This document shows, piece after piece, positions 26,359 to 35,481 of a stretch of DNA of 64,000 nt. This DNA comes from Phaeobacter sp. A36a-5a (lineage in GTDB: Bacteria > Pseudomonadota > Alphaproteobacteria > Rhodobacterales > Rhodobacteraceae), in assembly GCF_037911135.1 (NCBI RefSeq), contig NZ_JBBLYU010000001.1, forward strand, positions 1,302,001-1,366,000, written 5' to 3'. The notes under the pieces were generated by a model. It was not told the origin of the DNA. It saw only the letters and a program-made list of their open reading frames with translations, and searched no databases. A program made the translations under genes and the position numbers. How positions within the stretch are numbered: the first letter of the stretch is position 1; each line of letters begins with the position of its first letter.

Positions 26359-27735
26359 ATGAAGGTTATTATCTGTGGCGCAGGTCAGGTCGGCTGGCAA
26401 ATCGCCCGGCACCTGTCGGGGGAGCACAATGACGTGACCGTGGTGGACAACAATCCCGATCTGGTGCGCCGCGCGACGGATACGCTGGATGTGCAGGGGA
26501 TTGCCGGCTTTGCCTCCTACCCGGACGTGCTGACCCGCGCCGGTGCCCGTGACGCAGACATGATCATTGCGGCCACACATTCGGATGAGGTCAATATGGT
26601 CACCTGCCAGGTGGCTCATTCGGTCTTTTCGATCCAGCGCAAGATTGCGCGACTGCGCTCAAAAAGCTATCTCGAAGCGATTTATTCGGATCTCTACCGC
26701 CGCGACCATCTGCCGATTGATGTGGTGATCAGCCCCGAGCGCGAGGTGGCAGCGGCGGCGATGCAGCGTCTTTCGGCGCCTGCCGCCTTTGATACAGAGA
26801 TGTTCATGGACGGCAAAGCGCAGCTGCTGGGGGTGCAGATTGACGAGGACTGTCCGGTGGTCAACACGCCGCTGCGACAGCTGACGGATCTGTTTTCGAC
26901 GCTGCGGGCCATCGTTGTGGGCATTCGCCGCGATGGCACCCTGTTTGCGCCAGAGCCGGGGGATCAGCTGTTTGTGGGGGACAGCGCCTATGTGTTTGCC
27001 CATGTTGATGACGTGAGCCGCACGATCGAAGTGTTTGGCAAACAACAGAAACGCCAGGATCGCGTAGTGATCGTTGGCGGCGGCAATGTCGGGCTTGAGG
27101 TGGCCAAGGCGCTGGAGGCCCGGACTGGGCGCACCCGTGCCAAGATGATTGAGCGCAACCGCAAATGTGCCGAACGCGCCGCCGAGACGCTGGAGCGAAC
27201 CATCGTGCTGAACGGCGATGGTCTGGATCGCAGCCTGATGATCGAGGCGGGGATCGACCGGGCCGACGCCATGCTGGCGGTCACCGATGACGACAAGGTC
27301 AATATGCTGGCCGCTGTGCGGGCCAAGGCCGAAGGCTGCCCGCTGGCGATTGCACTGATCAACGATCCGACGCTGGTGCCGCTGATGGCGCCGCTGGGGA
27401 TCGACGCCTATATCAATCCGCGGGCCACAACGGTGAGCTCGATCCTGCGCCACATCCGCTATGGCCGGGTGCGACAGGTCTATTCCATCGGCGATGCCGA
27501 GGCCGAGGTGATCGAGGCCGAGGTGATGTCGACCTCTCCCATGGCTGGGCAGATGATCCGCGACATCGCGTTCCCCGAAGGGGTGCTGGTCGGCGCCGTT
27601 AGCAAGAACGGTAAGGTGATGCGGCCGACCGGTGGAATGCGGATCGAGGAGGGCGATGTGATCGCGCTCTTTGCCATGGCTGCGGATGTGCCGGAGGTTG
27701 AGCGCCTGATGCAGGTCTCGATTGACTTCTTCTAA
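26359..27735 (+). CDS. trkA: Trk potassium uptake regulatory subunit TrkA
   Basis: A peripheral membrane protein, 458 residues, that binds NAD(H) and gates the TrkH potassium channel. It contains two RCK units, each with an N-terminal Rossmann fold and a TrkA-C lobe. The first begins KVIICGAGQVGWQIARHLSGEHNDVTVVDNN; the second (about residue 232 onwards) begins RVVIVGGGNVGLEVAKALEA. The C-terminal lobe ends with RIEEGDVIALFAMAADVPEVERLM. The start at 26359 has GAGGAA upstream. Its stop lies one base ahead of the trkH ATG, so the two form an operon. In R. capsulatus and relatives trkA also follows the ntrYX genes. Confidence 0.95.
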   Translation: MKVIICGAGQVGWQIARHLSGEHNDVTVVDNNPDLVRRATDTLDVQGIAGFASYPDVLTRAGARDADMIIAATHSDEVNMVTCQVAHSVFSIQRKIARLRSKSYLEAIYSDLYRRDHLPIDVVISPEREVAAAAMQRLSAPAAFDTEMFMDGKAQLLGVQIDEDCPVVNTPLRQLTDLFSTLRAIVVGIRRDGTLFAPEPGDQLFVGDSAYVFAHVDDVSRTIEVFGKQQKRQDRVVIVGGGNVGLEVAKALEARTGRTRAKMIERNRKCAERAAETLERTIVLNGDGLDRSLMIEAGIDRADAMLAVTDDDKVNMLAAVRAKAEGCPLAIALINDPTLVPLMAPLGIDAYINPRATTVSSILRHIRYGRVRQVYSIGDAEAEVIEAEVMSTSPMAGQMIRDIAFPEGVLVGAVSKNGKVMRPTGGMRIEEGDVIALFAMAADVPEVERLMQVSIDFF

Positions 27736-27736
27736 C

Positions 27737-29284
27737 ATGGCGCGTCATCGCAAACAGCCGATGGAAAAAACAGGCGGCCTGCTGCGTCTGCCGCTCTTTC
27801 TGCTGATCCTGATGGTGGCCGCGCTGGCGATGTGGGTGCCTGCCGTTCATGCGCTGATCCTGGATGATCACCAGACCTCGCGCAGTTTCTTCTATTCCGG
27901 TGTGCTGGGATTGATGCTGGTTGTGCTGGTCGGGCTGTCGATGGGCAACCGGATGCCACGGTACAGCATGCCGGGGCAGCTCACCTCGCTGCTTGCGAGC
28001 TTTGCCGTGTTGCCCGCATTCCTGGCGGTTCCGGTGCAGGATGCCCTGGGCAACACCAGCTATCTCAACGCCTATTTCGATATGGTCAGCGCGATCACCA
28101 CCACCGGGGCGGATGTATTTGCCGATCCCAACCGCCTGCCGCCGAGCGTGCATCTGTGGCGGGCCATGGTGGGCTGGCTGGGTGGGCTGCTGATGTGGGT
28201 TGCGGCCTCGGCCATTCTGGCGCCGCTGTCGCTGGGGGGATTTGAGGTGACCGCGCGGGGGGAGCCGGGACGCGGCACCGAGACGCCGCTCCATATGCAG
28301 CGGGCTGATCCACGTCGCAAACTTGTGGTGGTGACCAAAACCCTGGCGCCGCTTTATGCCGGGCTGACGCTGGTTCTGTGGATCCTGTTGATCATCACGG
28401 GCGAGACCGCCCTTGTTGCGCTGGGACATGCGATGTCGGTGCTGGCCACCTCCGGTATCTCGGCGGTGGGCGGGGTGGAGAATGGCGCCAGTGGCATCGC
28501 CGGGGAAATGGTGATGTTCCTGTTCATGTTCTTTGCCCTGTCTCGGCTGACGTTTTCGACCGATACGGTGACCAGCGGCCATAGCCGGTTGGATCGCGAC
28601 CCGGAGTTCCGCATCGGCCTGCTGATTGTCTTTGGCGTGCCTCTGCTGTTGTTCCTGCGCCATTGGATCGCCAGTTTTGATGTCGCAACCACCAGTGATC
28701 TGATGCAGGGGCTGCACTCATGGTGGGGGGCGACTTTTACCGTGCTGTCGTTCCTGTCGACCACCGGGTTCGAGAGCGCCGACTGGGAAACCGCCCGCCA
28801 ATGGTCCGGGCTGGATACGCCGGGCATGATCCTACTGGGGCTTGCGGTGATCGGCGGCGGCGTCGCCACCACGGCAGGCGGGGTGAAACTGCTGCGGGTC
28901 TATGCGCTTTATCTGAACGGCTTGCGCGAGATGGAACGGCTGGTGCATCCGTCCTCCGTCAGCAACGAGGGCAAGGGCAATCGGCGACTGCAACGCAACG
29001 GGGCTTTTGTCGCCTGGGTGTTCTTCATGCTGTTTGCGCTGTCACTGGCGGTGATCAGCATCAGCCTGGCCGCAGTTGGTTCGGATTTCGAACAGGCGCT
29101 GATCCTGACCATTGCGACCCTGTCCACAACCGGCCCGCTGACCGAGGTCGCAGGATCCGAACCCATCGCACTGATCCATCTGACAGCCAGCGCAAAACTG
29201 ATCCTGTGCTTTGCCATGGTGTTGGGACGGCTGGAAACATTGGCGATCATTGCCCTTATGACACCAAACCTCTGGCGCAGCTGA
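27737..29284 (+). CDS. trkH: Trk/Ktr potassium transporter membrane subunit
   Basis: An integral membrane potassium channel subunit of 515 residues with four pore repeats. Selectivity-filter type loops can be seen: SAITTTGADVF in the first, SVLATSGISAVGG in the second, SFLSTTGFESAD in the third and ATLSTTGPLTEVAG in the fourth. Each holds the conserved glycine at the filter. ATG 27737 is preferred; the frame also permits a TTG at 27722 inside trkA. The gene directly follows trkA and the pair would form the potassium uptake system. It ends 128 bases before hfq. Confidence 0.92.
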   Translation: MARHRKQPMEKTGGLLRLPLFLLILMVAALAMWVPAVHALILDDHQTSRSFFYSGVLGLMLVVLVGLSMGNRMPRYSMPGQLTSLLASFAVLPAFLAVPVQDALGNTSYLNAYFDMVSAITTTGADVFADPNRLPPSVHLWRAMVGWLGGLLMWVAASAILAPLSLGGFEVTARGEPGRGTETPLHMQRADPRRKLVVVTKTLAPLYAGLTLVLWILLIITGETALVALGHAMSVLATSGISAVGGVENGASGIAGEMVMFLFMFFALSRLTFSTDTVTSGHSRLDRDPEFRIGLLIVFGVPLLLFLRHWIASFDVATTSDLMQGLHSWWGATFTVLSFLSTTGFESADWETARQWSGLDTPGMILLGLAVIGGGVATTAGGVKLLRVYALYLNGLREMERLVHPSSVSNEGKGNRRLQRNGAFVAWVFFMLFALSLAVISISLAAVGSDFEQALILTIATLSTTGPLTEVAGSEPIALIHLTASAKLILCFAMVLGRLETLAIIALMTPNLWRS

Positions 29285-29412
29285 TCAATCATGGTTACCG
29301 TGGACGTCATATGAGTAATTTTCGGGTGGAAACTCCGACTATCTGCGTTCATAGTATTCATTAACGGGGCGCTGGTCCGCAGCGCGACAAGAACAAAGGC
29401 GAGATAATAATA

Positions 29413-29652
29413 ATGGCTTCGGACAGACAGAATCTTCAGGATGCCTTCCTGAACCACGTTCGTAAAACCAAGGTTCCGGTCACCATCTTTCTGATCAACG
29501 GCGTAAAGTTGCAGGGTGTGATCACATGGTTTGACAATTTCTGTGTCCTGCTGCGTCGGGACGGGCAGTCGCAACTGGTTTACAAACACGCCATCTCGAC
29601 GATCATGCCTGCCCAGCCGATCAGCCTGTATGAAGGTGAAGACGCCTCTTGA
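29413..29652 (+). CDS. hfq: RNA chaperone Hfq
   Basis: A small Sm-like hexameric protein, 79 residues, which pairs small RNAs with their mRNA targets. The Sm1 motif [27 protein letters not shown] and the Sm2 motif [10 protein letters not shown] are intact. The proximal-face lysine and the surface residues of the distal face are present, and the C-terminal tail is short, as in alphaproteobacteria. A purine-rich site AAGGCGAG lies before the start. Its stop overlaps the first codon of hflX, the conserved hfq-hflX arrangement. The upstream 128 bases probably hold its promoter, although no strong hexamer pair was found. An sRNA candidate in this same window may be one of its partners. Confidence 0.98.
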   Translation: MASDRQNLQDAFLNHVRKTKVPVTIFLINGVKLQGVITWFDNFCVLLRRDGQSQLVYKHAISTIMPAQPISLYEGEDAS

Positions 29653-30923
29653 TGGAGCATGACCGGACGCCCACCCGTGCCTGGGTGGTGCATCCCGATA
29701 TCAAATCAGACCGCGATCGCCGCGATCCGGTGTCCGCCCTTGCTGAGGGCGTGTCATTGGCCGAGGCTCTGCCAGACATCGAGGTGATCGGATCGGCCGT
29801 CGTGCGCCTGCCAAAGGCGCATGCGGGGATGCTGTTTGGATCCGGGAAAATCGAAGAGCTGAAGGCGATGTTCCAGGCCGAAGAGGTGGAGCTGGTCCTG
29901 ATCGACGGCCCGGTGTCGCCGGTTCAGCAGCGCAATCTTGAGAAGGCCTGGAAGGTCAAAATCCTTGACCGGACCGGGCTGATCCTCGAGATCTTCTCGG
30001 ACCGGGCGCGCACCCGTGAGGGGGTGTTGCAGGTTGAAATGGCGGCACTCAGCTATCAGCGCACGCGACTGGTGCGGGCCTGGACCCACCTGGAGCGGCA
30101 GCGTGGCGGATTGGGATTTGTCGGCGGACCCGGCGAAACCCAGATCGAGGCCGACAGGCGCGCCATTGACGAGCAGCTCGTTCGGCTGCGCCGGCAGTTG
30201 GACAAGGTGGTGAAAACCCGGACGCTGCATCGCGCAGCACGGGCCAAGATTCCCTATCCGATTGTGGCGCTGGTGGGCTATACCAACGCCGGAAAATCGA
30301 CGCTTTTCAACCGGCTGACCGGTGCCGAGGTGATGGCAAAGGACATGCTTTTTGCCACGCTGGATCCGACCATGCGCCGGGTTGAGCTGCCGGATGGGCC
30401 GGAAATCATCCTGTCGGATACGGTAGGGTTTATTTCTGATCTGCCGACCGAGCTTGTTGCTGCGTTCCGGGCAACGCTGGAAGAGGTGCTGGCCGCCGAT
30501 GTGGTCGTGCATGTACGCGATATCAGCCATGATGAGACCCAGAACCAGGCGGCGGATGTCGAGAGCATTCTGACCTCGCTCGGGGTTGATGACAGCCGTG
30601 CGCGGATTGAGGTCTGGAACAAGCTTGATCTTCTGGATGAGGAAGAGGCCGAGGCCCGCCGCCAGCGCGCGGAGCGTGAAGAGGGCATTCATGCCATCTC
30701 TGCGATCACCGGCGAGGGGCTGGATGGGCTGTTGGCGGATATCACCGACAAGCTGCGGCTGATCCGGCATGAGGATGATATCACCCTGACATTTGCGCAA
30801 GGAAAGCAGCGTGCCTGGTTGTTTGAACAGGATGTTGTGCAAAGCGAAACCCAGACCGATACCGGGTTTGAACTGACTGTTCTGTGGACCGAGACACAGA
30901 AGAATCGCTTCGCGGCGCTCTGA
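29652..30923 (+). CDS. hflX: Ribosome-associated GTPase HflX
   Basis: A translational GTPase-like factor that splits stalled or stressed ribosomes; 423 residues from ATG 29652. The N-terminal HflX domain contains VRLPKAHAGMLFGSGKIEELKAMF and the glycine-rich RQRGGLGFVGGPGETQIEADRR. The G domain has the P-loop GYTNAGKSTLFN, the switch region LFATLDPTMRRVELP, the DTVGFISDLP G3 motif, and NKLD as G4. An in-frame TTG three bases earlier is possible, but ATG overlapping the hfq stop (TGATG) is the simpler choice. A strong terminator with 18-base arms follows 22 bases after the stop. The pairing with hfq is widely conserved. Confidence 0.95.
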   Translation: MEHDRTPTRAWVVHPDIKSDRDRRDPVSALAEGVSLAEALPDIEVIGSAVVRLPKAHAGMLFGSGKIEELKAMFQAEEVELVLIDGPVSPVQQRNLEKAWKVKILDRTGLILEIFSDRARTREGVLQVEMAALSYQRTRLVRAWTHLERQRGGLGFVGGPGETQIEADRRAIDEQLVRLRRQLDKVVKTRTLHRAARAKIPYPIVALVGYTNAGKSTLFNRLTGAEVMAKDMLFATLDPTMRRVELPDGPEIILSDTVGFISDLPTELVAAFRATLEEVLAADVVVHVRDISHDETQNQAADVESILTSLGVDDSRARIEVWNKLDLLDEEEAEARRQRAEREEGIHAISAITGEGLDGLLADITDKLRLIRHEDDITLTFAQGKQRAWLFEQDVVQSETQTDTGFELTVLWTETQKNRFAAL

Positions 30924-30945
30924 TCAGGTCGCGCAGTTCGTCTAG

Positions 30946-30982
30946 AAAATACCCCGCAACCGGACCGGTTGCGGGGTATTTT
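30946..30982. terminator. Strong bidirectional terminator between hflX and the acylase gene
   Basis: The 18-base arms at 30946-30963 and 30965-30982 are perfect inverted repeats separated by a single A. They begin with AAAA and end with TTTT, so the structure can terminate both convergent transcripts. Confidence 0.92.
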
Positions 30983-31027
30983 GTTTTGAAAAAGATACGT
31001 TTGGCTGCGGGCGCCGGATCGCCCGCC

Positions 31028-33517
31028 TCATTCCGCGGGGGCCGCGGGGATCAGCCGGGTGATACCAACGGCTGCTGCCCGGGCCAAATCCTCGTCCAGT
31101 GACATCGGGATATATTCGCCGCGCCGCCAGAGCTGGGACATGTCGTCGTAGTGCCGCGACAGGAAATGGCCGGATTGGCCGGTGGCGGTGATGAAGACGG
31201 AGCTGTCAGGATCGGCAAAATCATAGACACCCCGATAGCCTGCGGCGTGAACGTTGCTGAACGGGTGCTCGCCTTTGCCGGAGGTGAGCCCCCGCTGCAG
31301 CGTGTTGTCGCCGCCGCTGGTGGACTGACGGATGTTTACAAAAACCCGCAGCAGGGGCACGTCACCCAGGACTTCGTGGTTCTGGGTGGCCTGATGGGCA
31401 TCGCCCCAGCGCAAGGATTCCAATGCGGTCCCATAGGTTTCTTCGATCCAGATCAGCGCATCATCAAGGGCCAGGCGGGCCAATTCGGTGCAGCTCTCTG
31501 TAGGTGCGCTTTGGCGGATATCGCACCAGACCGAGGCGCCTTCGACATCGCGGAAGACCCGTTCAAGGAACAGCGGGTCGACCTGCGTGAACTCAGCAGC
31601 CAGCGGGCCGAGATCGTCAGTGATCAGGCGTTTCTGCAAAGCCCGAACCCAGGCGGCATAGATCAGCGGTTCCGGCAGATGTTCGTTCATTTCACCGTTC
31701 CACTCTGACAGCAGGGTCAGGGCGATCTGGCGCTGACGTTCGCGGGTACCCTCGGGGGCGGCCTCTCCCGTGAACCACAGATCGGCACCAATCAGCGGCA
31801 GCAGGGTGCGCGCGGTATAGGACACGGTGTCGAGCTGTGCCTCGATAAAGCTGTCACGGGTATGGACCTGGCGGTCCTGCATCAGCTTTTTCCAGCGGTT
31901 GATCCGCTGGGTATCGCCCCAGGTGTAGGACACATGGTTGGGGAAGGGGCGGTCCAGTAGCTTGTTGTTGGTATTGCCGAGAATGCCGCCGATGGGCGAG
32001 ACAAATTCCGGGTTGGCGGCATAGGGTGCGCGGCCCTGCCACTGGTTCTCGGGGCGCCAGCCCTGGCTCGGCATCCGGCCCTGGCTTTGGTGCCGTGCGT
32101 CGCGCTGCGGTATGGCGCCCACGGTTTTGAGCGCGACCGTGGTCCTGTCGGCAAGGGTCAGGTTCTGCGAGGGGGCGAAATAGCCTTCGCCGATTTCGAT
32201 CGCCTCTGCGACCGTATTGGCCCGCATCAGCTCGAGTGCGGCGCTCATCGAGGTGTCTTGCCCGCTAAGGCCGGTCCAGCCGAGGCTGACCACATGACCG
32301 GGCGGTGTGATCGACGCAAGATCGAACAGCGAGCGGGGCAGCACCGGGCCATTGTCGGTCCAGCGCAGGGTCAGGGTGACCGGCGTCTCATCCTTGATAT
32401 TGATGATCGAAGGGCGGCTGGTGAACCGCTTGAAGCCGTCGGCGGTCTTGTATTCCTCGGGATTGTCCGGGTTCAGCTGTTCGATGAACAGATCCTGATC
32501 ATCCATATAAGAGGAGGTCACCCCCCAGCCCAGCAGGTCCGAGCGGCCGGAGATCACAGCGGGAATGCCGGGAATGGTGGCGCCGATGACACCGCCGGTG
32601 CCGAGTTCCAGCCGCGCCAGATACCACAGACCGGGTGCCGTCAGCTCCAGATGCGGATCATTGGCCAGCAGCGTACCGCCCGCCGCCGACCGGCTGGGTG
32701 CCGCAGCCCAGGCGTTGGAGGCGCCGGCCAGCCCGCGCGGCGCAATCGGCATGAAGGGCAGCGTCTGGCTGCCATCGGTGCTGGTGCTGGCATGACGGGG
32801 CAGCTGGGGAAACAGCGCGGCATATTCCGGCAGGGCCGCCACGCCATTGCCGGGGGCGTCGGGCAGGATGTCCTTCAGTCGGCTGGGATCCGGCAGCGCC
32901 AGAGAGGTACGGGCGCGTAGGATTTCCTCCTGCATGTGCCCTGATAGCTTGAGGCCCATCAGTTTCATAACCGCGATACTGTCGGCGGGCTGCCAGGGCG
33001 CCATGGGCACATTGAACAGGAACATCTCAGGTGCGCCGCGCCCCAGCGCATCCTCGTTGATCTCTTGCAGCCGGGCATTGACCCCTGCGGAATAAGCGCG
33101 CAGGGCGGTCATCGTCTCAGGCGTCTGCGCGGCGACCGACTGCTGCGCCAGCCGGTAGATGTCCAGCCGCCGGATCAGCGTGTCGACCTGTACGGTGCGG
33201 CTGCCAAAGATCTCCGACAGGCGGCCCATGGCGGTGCGGCGCAGGGTGGTCATCTGCCACAGGCGATCCTGCGCATGGGCATAGCCGAGACCGAAATAGA
33301 CATCTTCATCGCTGGCGCCATAGCTGCCGAAGATATGCGGCACATTGGCATTGTCACGCACGATCTCCACCGGTGCGAGGAGGCCGGGCAGGGTGATCTC
33401 CTTGTCGTAGTCGGGCAGGGATTGCGCGGCGAGGAAATAGACCAGACCAAGCCCCATCACCAGAAGCAGAATCAAAGCGGCGGCAAGGCGCAGGAGCCAG
33501 CGAAAGAGAAGTCCCAT
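31028..33517 (-). CDS. Penicillin acylase-family (Ntn) hydrolase
   Basis: An 829-residue member of the penicillin G acylase/AHL acylase family of N-terminal nucleophile hydrolases. These are exported as one chain and self-cleave into alpha and beta subunits. An N-terminal hydrophobic helix (residues about 7-31) directs export. The alpha part has PVEIVRDNANVPHIFG and GLGYAHAQDRLWQM, which are family signatures. The nucleophile serine is residue 267 in GLAGASNAWAAA; cleavage before it would give the beta chain. Downstream are LLANDPHLELTAPGLWYLARL, SPIGGILGNTNNK and the late NVHAAGYRGVYDFADPD. Family members hydrolyse amides ranging from beta-lactams to acyl-homoserine lactones, so a quorum-signal or peptide-amide role is possible. 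The substrate is not predictable. The gene is convergent with hflX. Confidence 0.88.
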   Translation of the reverse strand: MGLLFRWLLRLAAALILLLVMGLGLVYFLAAQSLPDYDKEITLPGLLAPVEIVRDNANVPHIFGSYGASDEDVYFGLGYAHAQDRLWQMTTLRRTAMGRLSEIFGSRTVQVDTLIRRLDIYRLAQQSVAAQTPETMTALRAYSAGVNARLQEINEDALGRGAPEMFLFNVPMAPWQPADSIAVMKLMGLKLSGHMQEEILRARTSLALPDPSRLKDILPDAPGNGVAALPEYAALFPQLPRHASTSTDGSQTLPFMPIAPRGLAGASNAWAAAPSRSAAGGTLLANDPHLELTAPGLWYLARLELGTGGVIGATIPGIPAVISGRSDLLGWGVTSSYMDDQDLFIEQLNPDNPEEYKTADGFKRFTSRPSIINIKDETPVTLTLRWTDNGPVLPRSLFDLASITPPGHVVSLGWTGLSGQDTSMSAALELMRANTVAEAIEIGEGYFAPSQNLTLADRTTVALKTVGAIPQRDARHQSQGRMPSQGWRPENQWQGRAPYAANPEFVSPIGGILGNTNNKLLDRPFPNHVSYTWGDTQRINRWKKLMQDRQVHTRDSFIEAQLDTVSYTARTLLPLIGADLWFTGEAAPEGTRERQRQIALTLLSEWNGEMNEHLPEPLIYAAWVRALQKRLITDDLGPLAAEFTQVDPLFLERVFRDVEGASVWCDIRQSAPTESCTELARLALDDALIWIEETYGTALESLRWGDAHQATQNHEVLGDVPLLRVFVNIRQSTSGGDNTLQRGLTSGKGEHPFSNVHAAGYRGVYDFADPDSSVFITATGQSGHFLSRHYDDMSQLWRRGEYIPMSLDEDLARAAAVGITRLIPAAPAE

Positions 33518-33653
33518 CGGTGGTGCGTTTCCTCAGGTTTTTGGCGTTATTGGCCCGGTTATGGCGCAGATTGTCGCCCTCGCAGATTGCACCGGGCGGC
33601 GCGGCTGCTAGGGTGGCGCCAACATAGGACAAGACGCATCAGGGGGAAAGCAG

Positions 33654-34523
33654 ATGGCGAAGATTGCATTCTTGGGTTTGGGAGTGATGGGCTATCCGAT
33701 GGCCGGTCATCTGGTGGCCGCCGGTCACGAGGTCACGGTGTATAATCGCACTGCGGCCAAGGCAGAGGCTTGGGCCAAGGAACATGGTGGCCGCGCCGCC
33801 GCAACGCCGCGTGCGGCCGCGGCAGGGGCTGAGTTCGTGATGGCCTGCGTTGGCAATGACGATGATCTGCGCAGCGTCTGCCTGGGCGATGACGGTGCCT
33901 TTGGCGGCATGGACGCGGGGGCGATCTTTGTCGATCACACCACCGTATCGGCGAAGGTCACGCGCGACTTATATGGCGCTGCGGCGGATCTGGATCTCGC
34001 TTTTGTCGATGCGCCGATTTCCGGCGGACAGGCGGGGGCGGAGAATGGCGTGCTCTCGGTCATGTGCGGCGGCGATCAGGCCGCCTATGACAAGGCAGAG
34101 CCGATCATCGGCGCCTATGCGCGGATCTGCCGCCGGATCGGCGACAGCGGCGCTGGCCAGATGACCAAGATGTGCAACCAGATTGCCATCGCCGGGCTGG
34201 TTCAGGGGCTGAGCGAGGCGCTGCATTTCGCCGAGAAGGCGGGGCTGGATGGTCGGGCTGTTGTGGAAGTGATCAGCCAGGGCGCGGCAGGCAGCTGGCA
34301 GATGGTCAATCGGCATGAGACCATGCTGGACGATCACTTCGAGCATGGGTTTGCGGTCGATTGGATGCGCAAGGATCTGGGCATTTGTCTGGATGCGGCG
34401 GAGGAAACCGGCGCGAGCCTGCCGGTTACGGCGCTGGTCGATCAGTTCTACAAGGATGTCCAGAAATTGGGCGGCGGCCGCTGGGACACCTCCAGCCTGT
34501 TCAAACGCCTGAAGGCCTTTTGA
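33654..34523 (+). CDS. Beta-hydroxyacid dehydrogenase (3-hydroxyisobutyrate dehydrogenase family)
   Basis: A cytoplasmic NAD(P)-dependent oxidoreductase, 289 residues, of the family that oxidises 3-hydroxyisobutyrate, tartronate semialdehyde and similar beta-hydroxyacids. The Rossmann motif GLGVMGYPMAGHL is at residues 8-20, the substrate-binding motif DAPISGGQAGAENG at 119-132, and the catalytic lysine K172 lies in GAGQMTKMCNQI. The cofactor loop YNRTAAKAE contains an arginine after Asn, which suggests NADP rather than NAD. No valine-degradation genes are nearby, so the physiological substrate is open. The start has AGGGGGAAAG upstream. It is divergent from the acylase gene. Confidence 0.9.
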   Translation: MAKIAFLGLGVMGYPMAGHLVAAGHEVTVYNRTAAKAEAWAKEHGGRAAATPRAAAAGAEFVMACVGNDDDLRSVCLGDDGAFGGMDAGAIFVDHTTVSAKVTRDLYGAAADLDLAFVDAPISGGQAGAENGVLSVMCGGDQAAYDKAEPIIGAYARICRRIGDSGAGQMTKMCNQIAIAGLVQGLSEALHFAEKAGLDGRAVVEVISQGAAGSWQMVNRHETMLDDHFEHGFAVDWMRKDLGICLDAAEETGASLPVTALVDQFYKDVQKLGGGRWDTSSLFKRLKAF

Positions 34524-34540
34524 GTAGGTCGGTATGAAAA

Positions 34541-34564
34541 TGGCCTTTCCTGATGGAAAGGCCA
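34541..34564. terminator. Hairpin between convergent genes, probable terminator
   Basis: A perfect 10-bp stem (TGGCCTTTCC with GGAAAGGCCA) and a TGAT loop. T4 follows on the minus strand, so it may serve the SYLF gene; on the plus strand the T-run is lacking, although the hairpin lies 17 bases after the dehydrogenase stop. Confidence 0.6.
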
Positions 34565-34688
34565 TGCCTCCGGCGGGGATATTTCGGGCCAGAAGATAGG
34601 CAGCCGCGCGACAGTCGAAACCCTGTTTCATGCTGCGCGCGTTGCCAGCTTGGCTGATCCGCTCCGCCGGGGCGCGCGCGGGCAGGGA

Positions 34689-35264
34689 TCAGGGGATAAT
34701 GCGGGTGTATTTGGTGCCTTCCAGGGTGGCGCCAAGACGCAGCCCTGCCTGTCCGAAAACCGCTGCCAGGATAGGGCTGTTCAGCGTATTGGTATCGGCG
34801 GCCAGCGAGTCGCCTTCGTCGCGGATCACATATTCCAGATCGGCGCCCGCGGCCCAGCCGGAGGAGCGGCGGAAGTTCGACAGTGCTTCCTGGGTCATGA
34901 AGAACAGCACATGAGCGTATTGCTGTGCGCCGATCTGCAGGCCTGCATTCCCTTTTACAGTGGAATAATAATCCACCGTTACGCCGTCGATGCGCAGCGC
35001 GCCGCGACCGAAGGCACCGCCGACAAGGAAGCCTGCCTCGGTCACCAGTGGCATCACCAGCATGCCGGTTGATTTTTCGGCCAGTGCGACGGCGCCGGGG
35101 TATTGGCTGTACATCTGGCTGAGAGTTGCATCGACGCGGGCGTCGATCTTGCTGGCATTGCTGTTGCCGATGCCATTGCCGCAGGCGGCGGTGACACCGG
35201 CACCGGCGAGGGCGCCAAGCGCAAAACCGCGCCGGGTCAAACGGGAAGAATAAGAGCTGCTCAT
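34689..35264 (-). CDS. SYLF (Ysc84) domain lipoprotein with Tat-type signal
   Basis: A 191-residue exported protein. MSSSYSSRLTRRGFALGALAGAGVTAACGNG combines a twin-arginine motif (RRGFAL) with a lipobox (TAAC), so it would be a Tat-exported lipoprotein. The rest is the SYLF/DUF1134-like lipid-binding domain: DATLSQMYSQYPGAVALAEKSTGMLVMPLVTEAGFLVGGAFGRGAL, VDYYSTVKGNAGLQIGAQQYAHVLFFMTQEAL, and SSGWAAGADLEYVI. SYLF proteins bind phosphoinositides or other lipids in eukaryotes; bacterial roles are unclear, possibly envelope maintenance. The start at 35264 is selected because it precedes the Tat signal; the open frame runs to 35321. Confidence 0.8.
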   Translation of the reverse strand: MSSSYSSRLTRRGFALGALAGAGVTAACGNGIGNSNASKIDARVDATLSQMYSQYPGAVALAEKSTGMLVMPLVTEAGFLVGGAFGRGALRIDGVTVDYYSTVKGNAGLQIGAQQYAHVLFFMTQEALSNFRRSSGWAAGADLEYVIRDEGDSLAADTNTLNSPILAAVFGQAGLRLGATLEGTKYTRIIP

Positions 35265-35481
35265 CTTGTTTGCCTGTTTTCTGGGGCCGGCGCCGCGCGG
35301 GCTGTCATTTCGGCCTGTCACTGTTCAGTTGCGGCCAGTTCTCTGGCTCTGTGGCATGGTATACGCGGAAAGCTGCCGTCTGTCATCACTGCGACCGCCG
35401 CAATCAGCGGCTTCCTGCCGTCAATTTTAGGCGATCCGCTGCCCGCGCAATGCACGAAGGCGGCCACCGGTCCGATGCGGA

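Noticed and set aside
29311-29364. A 17-codon frame (MSNFRVETPTICVHSIH) ahead of hfq
   Set aside because: No ribosome-binding site and no sign of leader-peptide features such as a run of one amino acid. Most likely chance.
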